NCBI RefSeq assembly: GCF_018829635.1
Contig: NZ_JAHKKG010000016.1
Coordinates: forward strand, 186,001 to 250,000
Direction of reading: 5' to 3'
Length of the DNA stretch: 64,000 nucleotides
DNA from: Paractinoplanes bogorensis
GTDB lineage: Bacteria; Actinomycetota; Actinomycetes; Mycobacteriales; Micromonosporaceae
Positions 48,815-58,664 of the stretch are shown here, in pieces (within the stretch, counting starts at the first letter, position 1; each line of letters opens with the position of its first letter). A model generated the notes under the pieces. The model was not told where the DNA came from. It searched no databases and was given only the letters and a program-made list of their open reading frames with translations. Position numbers and translations under genes: made by a program.

Positions 48815-50781
48815 CCTTTCAGATCCAAGCGGTCACCGTCTACGGCAAGCAGCCCGGACAGGTCCGCACGGTCCCATTCCACACCGGCACCTTGAACATC
48901 GTCACGGGCGACTCCCGGCGCGGGAAGAGCGCGCTGCTGACGATCATCGACTACTGCCTGGCTAGCTCCGATTACCCCGTCAAGGCCGGCAAGGTCCGCA
49001 CGTACGTGGACGCCTACGCCGTAACCCTGGTGAAACCTGGCCAGCAGCTCTTCGTCGCCCGGCGCGCACCGGCATCAGGGAACGCCGTGAGCACCGTGCT
49101 GTGTGTCCTGTCCCAAGCCCCAGAGACTCCGCCTCCCCCGTTGGAAGAGTTGACCTTTGCGACGCCCCTGGATACCGCCAAGGACATCCTTAGCGAATTC
49201 TGTGGCATCGACCGCACCATCAAGGTGCCCGCAGTCGCCCGCGCCCAGACCATCGCTCCGTCGATCCGCCACGCGCTGTACTTCTGCTTCCAGGCGCAGA
49301 ACGAGGTCGCTAACCCCGACCTGCTGTTCCATTCCCAGGGTGAGGAGTGGCGACCGAACACCATTCGGGGTGTGATCCCGTACTTCCTCGGCGCCGTCGA
49401 CCCCGAACAGGCAGCGCTGCGCAACCGGCTGCGACTCCTACGGCGGGACCTTTCCGACCTTGAAGCCAAACTAGCCCAGGCCCGCGACCTCGGTCCAGCC
49501 TCGGGCCAAGCCCGAGCGCTGCTTACCGAGGCGGTCGAGGCAGGGCTCGCCCCGTACCTCGACAGCGAGCCGACGGCGGAAGAGATCCTTAGCTTTCTGC
49601 GGCTCGCCCTGGAAGGCAGCATCTCGCTGGAGCCGGAGTCCAGACCGGACAACGACGGTGACCCGTTGGCCGCCGCCATCGGCCGGCGTGCCCAACTGCG
49701 GCGCGCCGTAGGGCAGTCCCGGGCCCGCATCGCAGACCTCAAGCGCGCGGTTAAGGAGAATGACGACTTCGCGGGCGAGGCAGGAGAGCAGCGCCAGCGT
49801 CTCGCGTCTCTCGGGTTGATGCGGCTGTCCCCGGAAACCTCCCAATCCGCGCAATGCCCGGTGTGCGAGAGCCCGATCGCCTCGGCCAACACCACAGTGG
49901 CGACGATCATGCACGACCTCGAACGCCTCGATGGCGATCTGCAGGTGATCGGCAGCGACACACCCGCCCTGCAACGCCAGATCGCCCTGGAGGAAGAGCA
50001 GCTGCAGCAACTGCGCGCGGCGCTCTCCCGCAGCCAGGATGAAATTAACGAAATCAGCGCCGGGCTGCGCGCGCTGCAGCAGGAGCCGGACCAGGCGCAG
50101 CGGGCCGCCCATGTGCGCGGCCGTATCAGCCTCTACCTCGACACCACCGCCGAGCATGTGAGTGCCCCGCAGGTCGAAGACCGCCGCGACGACCTCCAGC
50201 GTCAGATCGCTGATCTGGAAGAACTCCTGAGCGACGATACCCAGGGCGACCGGCTCACCAGTTACCTGTCGCTGATCAGTCAGAACATCCGCACCAAGGC
50301 TGCCGCGCTGGAGCTTGACCACTCGGACGCGCCCGTCCGACTCGACGTCAACCGGCTGACTGTCGTCGCCGACACGGCCGACGGCCCCGTCCGGCTCGCC
50401 GACATGGGCAGCGCCGAGAACCACTTGGGCTACCACGTCGCCACACTGCTGAGCTTGCACGAGTGGTTCAGTGAGCACCGCGGACCCGTTCCGCGGATGC
50501 TGATCCTCGACCAGCCGTCCCAGGTGTACTTCCCGCCGGACTACACCGGCGAGCCCACACCGCAGGGAAATGACCTCAGCCACCTGCTGAATATTTACCG
50601 GACCATCAACGACACCGTCCAGGCGCTCGACGGCGCGCTCCAGGTCATCGTCGTCGAGCACGCCGACTTGGCAGATCCGCTCTTCCGCGACCACGTCGTC
50701 GAGCGCTGGCGCTACAGCAACAGCCAGGCCCTCGTACCACCGGAGTGGATCACTGAATCGATCGACGACGAGGACGAGTAG
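48811..50781 (+). CDS. ABC-3C ATPase (DUF3732, SMC/RAD50-like)
   Basis: 656 aa from a GTG overlapping the middle-component stop by four bases. It has Walker A GDSRRGKSALLTIIDYCL (about 33-40), a long coiled-coil region with a zinc-hook-like CPVCESP (about 348), a signature-like MGSAENHLGYHVATLLSLHEW and Walker B MLILDQPSQVYFPPDY. The pattern is typical of DUF3732 ATPases of ABC-3C systems. It is thought to sense invading nucleic acid and control the effector nuclease. Confidence 0.9.
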   Translation: MTFQIQAVTVYGKQPGQVRTVPFHTGTLNIVTGDSRRGKSALLTIIDYCLASSDYPVKAGKVRTYVDAYAVTLVKPGQQLFVARRAPASGNAVSTVLCVLSQAPETPPPPLEELTFATPLDTAKDILSEFCGIDRTIKVPAVARAQTIAPSIRHALYFCFQAQNEVANPDLLFHSQGEEWRPNTIRGVIPYFLGAVDPEQAALRNRLRLLRRDLSDLEAKLAQARDLGPASGQARALLTEAVEAGLAPYLDSEPTAEEILSFLRLALEGSISLEPESRPDNDGDPLAAAIGRRAQLRRAVGQSRARIADLKRAVKENDDFAGEAGEQRQRLASLGLMRLSPETSQSAQCPVCESPIASANTTVATIMHDLERLDGDLQVIGSDTPALQRQIALEEEQLQQLRAALSRSQDEINEISAGLRALQQEPDQAQRAAHVRGRISLYLDTTAEHVSAPQVEDRRDDLQRQIADLEELLSDDTQGDRLTSYLSLISQNIRTKAAALELDHSDAPVRLDVNRLTVVADTADGPVRLADMGSAENHLGYHVATLLSLHEWFSEHRGPVPRMLILDQPSQVYFPPDYTGEPTPQGNDLSHLLNIYRTINDTVQALDGALQVIVVEHADLADPLFRDHVVERWRYSNSQALVPPEWITESIDDEDE

Positions 50782-51214
50782 CCGAGCACTCGACATTCGG
50801 CGTCCGCTCCACACTGGCAGCGTAAGCCGGTGGCCAGTCAGCACGATATAGAAACCGTTAACAAGGCCACGCACGCCATCGCGCCCATCCAACGCTCCTC
50901 GCGAGCCTGAAAAAGGATTCTGCTGGCCAATTTGCGCTGCAGTCCGTCCTGCACGACAGGCCACAGCGATCTCCGCCGATGTGGCCCCGTCGCTTCCGCG
51001 GCGGCCTTCTGGCGGTTCGCACATGTCGAATTGGCTCCTCATTCGGTGACGTCAGCACGCGTGATGGTTGCCGGCATGACGCACGCCCGGCGCGAGTGCG
51101 CGGATCTGCCGATGAGAGTGCGTTTCGGTTTGGAGGATTCTTTAACCCTCTAAATGACGAAGCTAATACCCGAATTCCGAATCACTCTGATCCGTCTTAC
51201 AGGCGAAGCCTTCG
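50782..51214. other. Intergenic gap in the island
   Basis: About 430 bp between the ABC-3C operon and the convergent PIN gene. I find no ORF that looks coding, no tRNA and no clear hairpin. Confidence 0.5.
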
Positions 51215-52417
51215 TCAACTACTTGCCGGCCAAGTGGGTTGCGCTCCTTCAAACTCGCACTCCTCTACGAAGTCGGCCCCTTGCTCCAACCTAATCTGGA
51301 AGCTCAGCCGCGCCATCACGGTAGTGCCGACGTGAGCCATATGGTCGTTCCAATCCCACTCAAGCATGCGGATATTTCCATCATCATCCACGAGGTATCC
51401 GACGTCACTCTTGTATGCGAACCCATCGAGCGTGATCTCGGCTTCAATTTCGGCCTGGATGAGAAGCGTGGTGTCGTCATAAGTCTCGTAGGTCTGCCAA
51501 GTCAGGGATGACGCATCGGCGTCCACTGCGTCGATCGATAGCCCTTCAAGCTCAGAGGGGATGCCGAGGCCCGAAAAGTTGAGGCCGGTTGTTGCCGCGT
51601 TGTCGGTCTTGACGTCCTCGCCGTTGAGATTTTCCAGCGCGCTGATGACGGCTTCCTTGACAACCTGCTCGACTGGCAGCGGCTCAGCACCCTCGTCGCG
51701 GGTGGTCGTAGCGAACGCAAGAAATTTAGCTAGCTCGTCGGAAGTCTTGGCGAGCCCAGCCACCATCGGCGCTAGGGCGCCATGTTTCAAGAGTTCTTCA
51801 AGATTCGCTACCCAGAGCAGCTTTCCGGCAGCGTTCTTAACCTCGGCTTCCAGTTCGGGCGCGAGACCGCCAGCCTGGCAATAGTCGCCCGTGTTGTTAG
51901 TGACGAAAAAATTCTTGGCGTTCGCCGCTGACGTTAACACGACCGCCTTGACGGTCTCCCAGACGAGAGCGTCGCGAAAGCCCTTTCCGCTGGGGCTAAA
52001 AGGCTTCTTACGCGCGAGGTCGCGCTGAAGAATAGTCTCAACGTCGACATGCTCAGGAATCGGTTCAACTCGGACCCCCAGCGACAACAGCTTCTCGCGC
52101 GTCGCTTCCTCGAACCCCGACTTGTCGGCCTTGGCGTTTACTGTCTCGCTGTCGACCAGGCCTTTGGTGTCGATGCCCATCTCGACAAGCCTTTCGCGAG
52201 ACTTTTTAAGGCCGGCGATCTTCCCATTCGCGATCTGGATAGCCTCTAGGGCTCCGGCTTCCCAGTGCCGGGCCGTCTCGCGAAGGACCACGTCGGGCAA
52301 CACCACCTCGATCCTAGACATATGACATAGGGTAAGTATTTGCATCCAGGCAGTCGATTTCAACATGACATCGTCGAACGTCGAGGTAGTGTCGACGATG
52401 ACCGTAATCATTTCCAT
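51215..52417 (-). CDS. PIN-domain (DUF4935-like) protein
   Basis: 400 aa. The N-terminal 190 residues fit a PIN nuclease fold of the DUF4935 type: TVIVDTTSTFDDVML (Asp9), LPDVVLRETARHW, GFRDALVWETVKAVVLTSA (Asp/Glu) and KNFFVTNNTGDYC (final Asp). The C-terminal part (from about 290) is beta-rich with acidic stretches (DVGYLVDDDGNIRMLEWDWN). It could be an RNase. It stands alone in the island and no matching antitoxin is seen next to it. Confidence 0.75.
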   Translation of the reverse strand: MEMITVIVDTTSTFDDVMLKSTAWMQILTLCHMSRIEVVLPDVVLRETARHWEAGALEAIQIANGKIAGLKKSRERLVEMGIDTKGLVDSETVNAKADKSGFEEATREKLLSLGVRVEPIPEHVDVETILQRDLARKKPFSPSGKGFRDALVWETVKAVVLTSAANAKNFFVTNNTGDYCQAGGLAPELEAEVKNAAGKLLWVANLEELLKHGALAPMVAGLAKTSDELAKFLAFATTTRDEGAEPLPVEQVVKEAVISALENLNGEDVKTDNAATTGLNFSGLGIPSELEGLSIDAVDADASSLTWQTYETYDDTTLLIQAEIEAEITLDGFAYKSDVGYLVDDDGNIRMLEWDWNDHMAHVGTTVMARLSFQIRLEQGADFVEECEFEGAQPTWPASS

Positions 52418-52646
52418 CTCCCAGCTACGGATTCATTTGGTTCGCCGGTGTCTCGCCGCCCGATGCACAGGGAGCTGTGGCGACTTTGGGAGTGAGCGTA
52501 GGTCAACGCACGGATCTGCCGCTCCGAGCGTACTGGCGTCCATCGTCACCGGTGACGCGCGGTGGTGTATGGCTATTTCCTACTCCGTGTCCGATGTCGT
52601 CCGAGGTTGCGGGCCGACGGAGCGGTCTGGTCCGGGCGGGCACTCG

Positions 52647-54554
52647 TCAGTCGGACAGCAAGCCGTTTACATCAGCGGTGAGGAACCCCAAGCTGAGGGC
52701 CAGATCACTGAGGCTGTCGGCCACTAGGCGACGACGGGCTACGTGGTCCGGCTCGAACGGACCGACGATGCGCAGTCCCGTCTGCGTCCGGGAGACATCG
52801 TGCGGGCCATCGCCGAGTGCAGCGAGATCGAGGACGTCCGCGAGGTTCAGCTGGCGGGCGACGCCGTCGTCTTCCCCGGCATCGCGCGCGTCCGGTCCGG
52901 CGTGGATGTGGAAGACGACGAATGGGGGCGCCGCGTATGGCAGTCTCGTGAGGTCGGGCTCCAGCGCCTCGGGCAGCGAGACTAGGACCTCCCACATCGC
53001 GACCAGAGCGTCGACGAGGTTGACGATCGGCAGGCGAGAACGCTTCGCATGCGTAGGCTCCGGTTTCAACTGGTCGTGCGTCCCAGTGAGCAGTCGAAGG
53101 TCGAGGCCAAGGTCAACGGTGGCTAGGACCGACGACGGGGAACGCCAGTTCCCGGTTTGCAGTACCGAATTCGCGGTCACCACCGGCGGGCCGTCGGGCG
53201 CAGTGATCTGTGCGCGGACGTGGGAGCTGATGGCCGAGTGATTGCTGTTCGAGCCGCTGGCGAGGTTCCACGCCGGCGCAACGACTTCCGCAGTGTGGCG
53301 GTGCGCGAACCTGGACATGTGCGCGGCGAGGCCGGACTCCGTGAGCAGCCCGCGGTGCCTGTGCCTAACCGCCAGCGGGAGTGATTGCGGGCCGTACTTC
53401 CAGTTTTGCCAGGAGACGTCGAGGACGGCGCGCAAGTGCAACTCGGCGGGTTCGCCGGTGGCGAAGTTGTTGTGGTGGGTCTCGAAGTCGCGGCTAGTGT
53501 GCGGCCGCCACAACAACGGCCCGCCCGCCGTCACCTGGGCCAATCGGCCTGGTCCCCATCGGCCACCCTTCAGCTCGACGGTCTTCGCGTCGGCGCGAAT
53601 CAACAGCGGAGAGGTGGCCGGGGCTGCGGGCAGGCCGACGTTGCTGATGCTCGTCCCCGCGTCGGCGGTGTTGCCCGCCTCGCACAGGTCTTCCCAGATG
53701 TCGCCCGGAACAACGGCGCCGCTCCGGCTCGGCATTACAGTCAGAACCGGGCCGGGCGCGCCGTTGCGGCCGGCAAGTGGTTGGATCAGGCCGGGTCCGA
53801 CCGCGGTGACCGGCTGCGTCGGATGCCCGAGCTTGGTCTGTCCGCCTCCGGCGGCGTACGCGTTAGTGAAATGCTGGCGCTGCCGCCCCGCGCCTTCACC
53901 CACTTCGGGATGATTCAGCGGCGGGGGCGAGGGAACCGCGGCGGCAACGGCCCTGTTCAAGGCCTCGATGATATTCGCTCGTGGGCCGCCTTCAGCGTTC
54001 CAGCCGGTCGAGAGCAGTCGCTGAAGGTCGTCGTGAGTAAGCCAATGAGTCGTATCGCCATCCCGAATCGGGACACCGGCTGCCATGGGCATCTTCCTGC
54101 CGTCGGGCCCTGGGACGACGAACGGCTTGGCCGTTTCGGGTTGCACCGGAATGTCGATTACCAGCACACCTCGCTCATCATCGACGGGATAGAAGTCGAC
54201 GGTGAGATCACGGATGAGTGGTCGGACGCGGTCGCGGACGAGTTTGCGGTACCGATCGACGTCGACCAGGCGGGCCGGGACAGGCTTTACCTTGTCGATG
54301 ATCTCGCGACCGTTGTCGACCCGCGTGCCAAATCCGACAAGGAGCAGACCGCCCCGGCTGTTCGCGAACGCAGCCACATCCTTGATCAGCTCACCGGCAC
54401 CAGCAGTATCGTCGAGCGGGTACACACCGGACTTAACGTCGAGGACCGCGGACTCCGGGGTCCCGACGAACCGGTCCCAGCTGCGGGCCGAGACCCATTC
54501 TCGCGCGATCGCCGCTGGGCTGCTGTCCATATGAACAGTTTGATCGCACCGCAA
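52647..54554 (-). CDS. Schlafen/AlbA_2-domain protein
   Basis: 635 aa; ATG 54530 (MDSSPAAIAREW) is a likely alternative start. The N-terminal domain (about 30-190) is AlbA_2: ESAVLDVKSGVYPLDDTAGA, ELIKDVAAFANSRGGLLLVGF, and VLVIDIPVQPETAKPFVV. The rest (about 200-635) has a Pro/Gly-rich linker with PPLNHPEVGEG and a region of unknown fold ending in LSLGFLTADVNGLL. Schlafen domains bind or cut RNA in several antiviral proteins. It is divergent from the large gene at 54740. Confidence 0.78.
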   Translation of the reverse strand: MRCDQTVHMDSSPAAIAREWVSARSWDRFVGTPESAVLDVKSGVYPLDDTAGAGELIKDVAAFANSRGGLLLVGFGTRVDNGREIIDKVKPVPARLVDVDRYRKLVRDRVRPLIRDLTVDFYPVDDERGVLVIDIPVQPETAKPFVVPGPDGRKMPMAAGVPIRDGDTTHWLTHDDLQRLLSTGWNAEGGPRANIIEALNRAVAAAVPSPPPLNHPEVGEGAGRQRQHFTNAYAAGGGQTKLGHPTQPVTAVGPGLIQPLAGRNGAPGPVLTVMPSRSGAVVPGDIWEDLCEAGNTADAGTSISNVGLPAAPATSPLLIRADAKTVELKGGRWGPGRLAQVTAGGPLLWRPHTSRDFETHHNNFATGEPAELHLRAVLDVSWQNWKYGPQSLPLAVRHRHRGLLTESGLAAHMSRFAHRHTAEVVAPAWNLASGSNSNHSAISSHVRAQITAPDGPPVVTANSVLQTGNWRSPSSVLATVDLGLDLRLLTGTHDQLKPEPTHAKRSRLPIVNLVDALVAMWEVLVSLPEALEPDLTRLPYAAPPFVVFHIHAGPDARDAGEDDGVARQLNLADVLDLAALGDGPHDVSRTQTGLRIVGPFEPDHVARRRLVADSLSDLALSLGFLTADVNGLLSD

Positions 54555-54739
54555 AACCTTCGACGTTCGGGGTCAATGCGAGAGCGCGGGGCCTGGCCCA
54601 AGTGCAGCGTATGAGATCGGCCTACAGACGTTGCGTCGCCTGGACAGGTATTTGCCCTGGCGACGGTACGAGGACCGAATGTGTGAGCCTGCCTCATGCA
54701 TGGGACCGCCAGGTCCGCCGTACCTTGGATCCTCAGCAG

Positions 54740-57700
54740 ATGACCTGGAAATCGAGCGCAAAGTCGGTGATCGCCCTTCTACGATCGGCGGGCGCGGCAA
54801 GGGCGATGGAGGGGGTCATGGTTCAGGGCGACGAGGCGATGCGGCAGGCGTTGACGGCACAGCAGGCCGACATCTACCGGCGTTTGGCGCGTCTGGTCAG
54901 CGCTGGAGCGGCAGAGTTTTGGCGGGAAGCTTGCGACCGGATGGCCGAGCCGGCACGCCCCACCACGAGTCACATGGTTGGTCACGCCCTGCGGGAAGTC
55001 GACAGCGCGATCCGGGCCGTCCTTGAGGAACACGCCATGACGCAGGTCGACCAGGACGAGATCAACAAGGCCAACAAGAACAGGAACAGCGGAAACCTCA
55101 AGATCTCGGCGATCTGCGACGACCTGCAGATTCCAACGACGCACCCGCTAAGGGCGTTCTGGCTCGGCCAGAACCCGGACGTGCCGATCGGTCTGCATCG
55201 GCGCGCTCACCGCAACGGCCTTGACTACCCCCGCCCCGTTGATACCGACTTCCAGGCATTCTTTCTTCAGATGGAGGCGTTGTTCGACCTGATCCTCGAG
55301 CGCTTCGAGCGGCGCTATCGTGCGGTCTTCGATGACCTCGACATGCTCTTGGCCGAGCAACACCCGGCCGAGGGACATGCAGAGCGTCTCGCGCAGAACT
55401 TTCCCGCCAACGAGACGGCACGGCGGTACTTCTTCACCCGGGCCTCAGTCGCGTGGCTCAGCGTCCTGCGTACGAAGGACTTCTTCCGCAACCCGCCACA
55501 GCCGATCACCGATCCGGACGGCCAGGTTCTGGCCTTGAAGCGATGGCCCGAATCGGAATACCTGATTCGGATGGCCGCCATCGATCCGGCCGCGACGACC
55601 GAGGCAGCGCTTGACGTCCCGCCGACGGACAACAGCTATGTGATTTGGGATTTGGTCAACATCGGGCTGGCCCTACCTTCCGCATCCGCCATGCAACTCG
55701 TGCCGACGATCATCACTTCAGTGCCCGGCCCATACGGTGTGATCGCAGCCGACCAGATCGGTGAACTCGCCCTGCACCTAGCCCGCGACGGCTACGCCGA
55801 TGCCGCCGACCAGCTGATTCGCAGCATCCTCAAGGACGTACCCGGAGATGGGCAGGAACCTGTCCGCGCCTACGACTATGTCAGCGTGGTCCGCGGGGTG
55901 CTGCCCGAGGTCGCGACCCTGGTCGGGCTGCCCGCGTTGGAGTTCGCAGTCGGATTGCTCGATATCACGGTCACTACCTACGACGGTGATGGGGAGGACC
56001 ACTCGCAAATCTGGCGGCCATCGCTGCTGACCGGCGAGAACGGGCCGTACGGACCCTCTGCCCGCGATGCCCTCATTGACACCATTCTCTCAACAGCCGA
56101 CGCGCTGCTGGCCGCAGGCACCGCGACCCTCGAACAAGTTCTCGGCCTGCTGGAGCAGCCCCGGGCTCTGATCTTCCGCCGCATGGCGCTGCACCTGGTG
56201 CGTGAACATGGCCACGGCGAGCGGGAGGCCGTCCACCGGTACGTCTTCGGGCGGGGTCTGCTCGCGGACGACGGCGCCGCCTACGAGTTTCAGCTGCTGC
56301 TCGCCAATGCTCACGGCTGGTTCGAGGCGCACGAGGTGCAGCAGCTCGCCGCCGACATCCTCGCCGGCCCGGACCTCGAAAAGTGGCGGTCCCGTTACAC
56401 CCAAGCGGGTGAAACTCCGGACGTCGAGGTCCGAGTCCGCGAACAAGCCGACCTGTGGATCCGTGATCGACTGGCACCCCTTGAACCCGTCCTCGATGCC
56501 GCCGTCCGCACCCGATACGAGCGCTTGATTGCCGAGCACGGCCAAGCGCTCGACCTAGCGGTCGCGCCGCTGCGGATCACCTTCGGGTGGAGCAGCGGGG
56601 ATTCTCCGGTCGATGCGGCCGAGCTGGAGTCGTTGTCGTCGACGGACCTTGTCAGCTTCCTCGCAAGCTGGCAACCGCCGCAGGACTGGCGAGAACTCGA
56701 CCGAACATCAATCAAACCGGCCCTGAGCGCATCCATCGCCGCGTCCGCCGAGCAGCGCTCGCAGGACGCCACCGTGTTCATCGGCATCGAGCCAGCCAAC
56801 ACCGCCGCGATCCTCGAAGGCTTCGTCGTAGCGGCTAAAGATCGTCGAAAACTTAATTGGCCCGCACTGATCGACCTTGTCGCCTGGGTCGACGCCCAGG
56901 CTGTCGCAGAGCTCTCCGCAGGCCGTCTCGGCCGCGCCGACCGGCAGTGGCGGTCAGCGCGCTACAACGTCCTGCATCTGCTGTCGCTTGGGCTGAGAGA
57001 CGACGATGGGGGCATCCCTACCGAATGTGAGTCCGCGGTTATGGCGATCGTCCGCTCCGCCACCGCCGACCCCGATCCTCAGACCGAAGGGGAAGACTCG
57101 TCGGCCGCACTGGACGCCGTCCGCTCGACGGCCCTGCACACTGCCCTTCGTGTCGGCGTATGGAAGCGCCGAACCGACTCGAATGCAAACGTAGACGACG
57201 TCCTGAGCCTCGTCGAGCAGCACTGCGGCGCCACCGACGACTCCAGTGTCATTCAGGAAACCCTGGGCCGGGCGTTGCCGACGGTGCATTACCTCGCCGC
57301 CGGCTGGACACGGGAGCACTTGGCGGACATCCTGCCCATCGAGGCCGGGCGAGAGAAGGCGTGGACGGCGGCGTGGCGCGGCTACATTGCCAACCAGCCA
57401 CCGCATCGCGACCTGTGGGACACGCTGCTGCCCCATTACGACCGAGCTGTTGCTGAGCTTTCCTCACTCGAAGATGAGTGGGCGATCTTCCGGGCCAGCC
57501 AGCTCGCCATCCATCTCGGGCACAGGTATTGGTTCGGGCACATCGACCTGGACGATGCCGACCAGCTCCTGCGCCGCTTTTACAGGCAGGCACCCACGCG
57601 CGCGGCAACGGTCATCGTCGAAAGCATCGGGAGGACGCTTGCCGCGGCTGCACCCGTGGAGCCCGATCGCCGCGACCGCCTGATGAAACTATGGGAGTAC

Positions 57701-58084
57701 CGGCTCTCCGGTGATGACCCGACCGCAACTCTCGACGAGCTGGAAAGCTTCAACGCCTGGTACCTCAGCGACGCGTTCGACCAAGCGTGGGCCCTCGCCC
57801 AACTGCGCGCCCTAATGTCCAAGAACAAGAATGTCTATCCGAGCAGCCGCGTGTTACGCAAGATGGTCGACAACGCCGAGCAGCACGCCGCAGCATGCCT
57901 CGACATCTTCGAGCAGTGGCTCGACAATGCCCCGCATTACTGGGACTACGCCAGAAGCCTCGACGACATGACGGCTATCATTCGGACCGCCGCCGGTGTC
58001 GGCCAGCCGGAGCGCGTCCGTGTGGAGCACATCGTCAGCCGGTTCGCGGCCCGAGGCACCATCCAGCTACGGTCGGCGCTGTAA
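54740..58084 (+). CDS. Very large helical-repeat protein of unknown function
   Basis: 1114 aa from ATG 54740; starts at 54806 (MEGVM) or 54818 (MVQGDEAM) are also possible. Nearly all of it looks helical and repetitive (AIYRRLARLVSAG-like and ALHLARDGYADAADQLIRSIL blocks), like an HEAT or TPR superhelix. No Walker A, nuclease or transmembrane motif is evident. The neighbour across 180 bp is the Schlafen gene, in opposite direction. Such large scaffold-like proteins often act as sensors in defence systems; that is inference. Confidence 0.65.
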   Translation: MTWKSSAKSVIALLRSAGAARAMEGVMVQGDEAMRQALTAQQADIYRRLARLVSAGAAEFWREACDRMAEPARPTTSHMVGHALREVDSAIRAVLEEHAMTQVDQDEINKANKNRNSGNLKISAICDDLQIPTTHPLRAFWLGQNPDVPIGLHRRAHRNGLDYPRPVDTDFQAFFLQMEALFDLILERFERRYRAVFDDLDMLLAEQHPAEGHAERLAQNFPANETARRYFFTRASVAWLSVLRTKDFFRNPPQPITDPDGQVLALKRWPESEYLIRMAAIDPAATTEAALDVPPTDNSYVIWDLVNIGLALPSASAMQLVPTIITSVPGPYGVIAADQIGELALHLARDGYADAADQLIRSILKDVPGDGQEPVRAYDYVSVVRGVLPEVATLVGLPALEFAVGLLDITVTTYDGDGEDHSQIWRPSLLTGENGPYGPSARDALIDTILSTADALLAAGTATLEQVLGLLEQPRALIFRRMALHLVREHGHGEREAVHRYVFGRGLLADDGAAYEFQLLLANAHGWFEAHEVQQLAADILAGPDLEKWRSRYTQAGETPDVEVRVREQADLWIRDRLAPLEPVLDAAVRTRYERLIAEHGQALDLAVAPLRITFGWSSGDSPVDAAELESLSSTDLVSFLASWQPPQDWRELDRTSIKPALSASIAASAEQRSQDATVFIGIEPANTAAILEGFVVAAKDRRKLNWPALIDLVAWVDAQAVAELSAGRLGRADRQWRSARYNVLHLLSLGLRDDDGGIPTECESAVMAIVRSATADPDPQTEGEDSSAALDAVRSTALHTALRVGVWKRRTDSNANVDDVLSLVEQHCGATDDSSVIQETLGRALPTVHYLAAGWTREHLADILPIEAGREKAWTAAWRGYIANQPPHRDLWDTLLPHYDRAVAELSSLEDEWAIFRASQLAIHLGHRYWFGHIDLDDADQLLRRFYRQAPTRAATVIVESIGRTLAAAAPVEPDRRDRLMKLWEYRLSGDDPTATLDELESFNAWYLSDAFDQAWALAQLRALMSKNKNVYPSSRVLRKMVDNAEQHAAACLDIFEQWLDNAPHYWDYARSLDDMTAIIRTAAGVGQPERVRVEHIVSRFAARGTIQLRSAL

Positions 58085-58556
58085 CCCGAATTGATCTATG
58101 TGAGCGGCGACGTTTGCCGGCGCCAAGCTATCGGCTGCTTGAGACCTTGGTCCGGAGGAGCTCGTGAAGCCTGCGGAGAAGCACGGGCACCTGAGCCGCG
58201 TCCTCGGAGAGCTACCGAACCGTTCCGCCCTGGGCGCACCAGCAAACAGCTCGTCTTCTTTAGCTGCGGCCAGGCGATTCGAACAGCGGCTTGATCAACA
58301 GTTGCTTACCCAGGTTGAACACCGCTCGTTACTACTCCGCGGTTGTGATTCTCCACCGCAGTTCGCCAGGCCCGGCCGAGTGCAGCATCGGGACCTCGCC
58401 ATCAAGCCAGCCGATCGGCGCCATCGACAGCCCGACGACATCATCCGCCGTCCCGCTCTCGAGTGAACTGCGCTTCGCGGCTGCTAAGCAGGGAAGAAAC
58501 GTCCCTTGTGCCTGGCAGGAACAGTTATCGGGCAAAACGAGGGTTGGTATAAGAAA
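58085..58556. other. Right-end island region without a supported gene
   Basis: About 470 bp. A minus-strand frame of about 45 codons ending at 58332 (AGPGELRWRITTAE) reads like coding sequence and may be a remnant, but it has no clear start or family. I see no other feature. Confidence 0.4.
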
Positions 58557-58576
58557 GGGGCCACCGAAGTGGCCCC
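58557..58576 (-). terminator. Island-borne terminator downstream of tRNA-Asn
   Basis: Eight-base perfect arms with a TTCG loop on the minus strand, then TTTCTT. It now terminates tRNA-Asn in place of the old hairpin at 40583-40619. Confidence 0.82.
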
Positions 58577-58589
58577 TGACCTGCTTAAA

Positions 58590-58626
58590 CGCTCCCCCGA
58601 TTGGACTCGAACCAATAACCTGCCGG
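58590..58626. repeat. Right attachment site (tRNA-Asn 3' half)
   Basis: Identical 37 bp to 40625-40661; this copy belongs to the complete tRNA gene. Confidence 0.95.
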
Positions 58627-58664
58627 TTAACAGCCGGCTGCTCTGCCAATTGAGCTACAGGGGA
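58592..58664 (-). tRNA. tRNA-Asn (GTT anticodon)
   Basis: 73 nt. Acceptor TCCCCTG pairs with CGGGGGA, D-arm TAGCTCAATTGGCAGAGCA, anticodon loop CTGTTAA, T-arm TTGGTTCGAGTCCAA and discriminator G; CCA is not encoded. It is complete and serves as the integration target. Confidence 0.95.

Larger units (their letters stand above)
40625..58626. mobile_element. Integrated genomic island (about 18 kb) at tRNA-Asn
   Basis: A perfect 37-bp direct repeat of the tRNA-Asn 3' half bounds the region. A tyrosine integrase is the first gene inside the left end. The cargo is mostly nuclease-like and unknown proteins with no transfer or replication genes, so it is an integrative defence island rather than a self-transmissible element. 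Confidence 0.9.

Noticed and set aside
50858-51058. 66-codon minus-strand ORF in the island gap
   Set aside because: Arg-rich shadow-like composition, no ribosome site and no recognisable motif.
58332-58466. Small coding fragment at the right island end
   Set aside because: The translation looks gene-like but has no start, family or ribosome site, so I list it only as part of the region.
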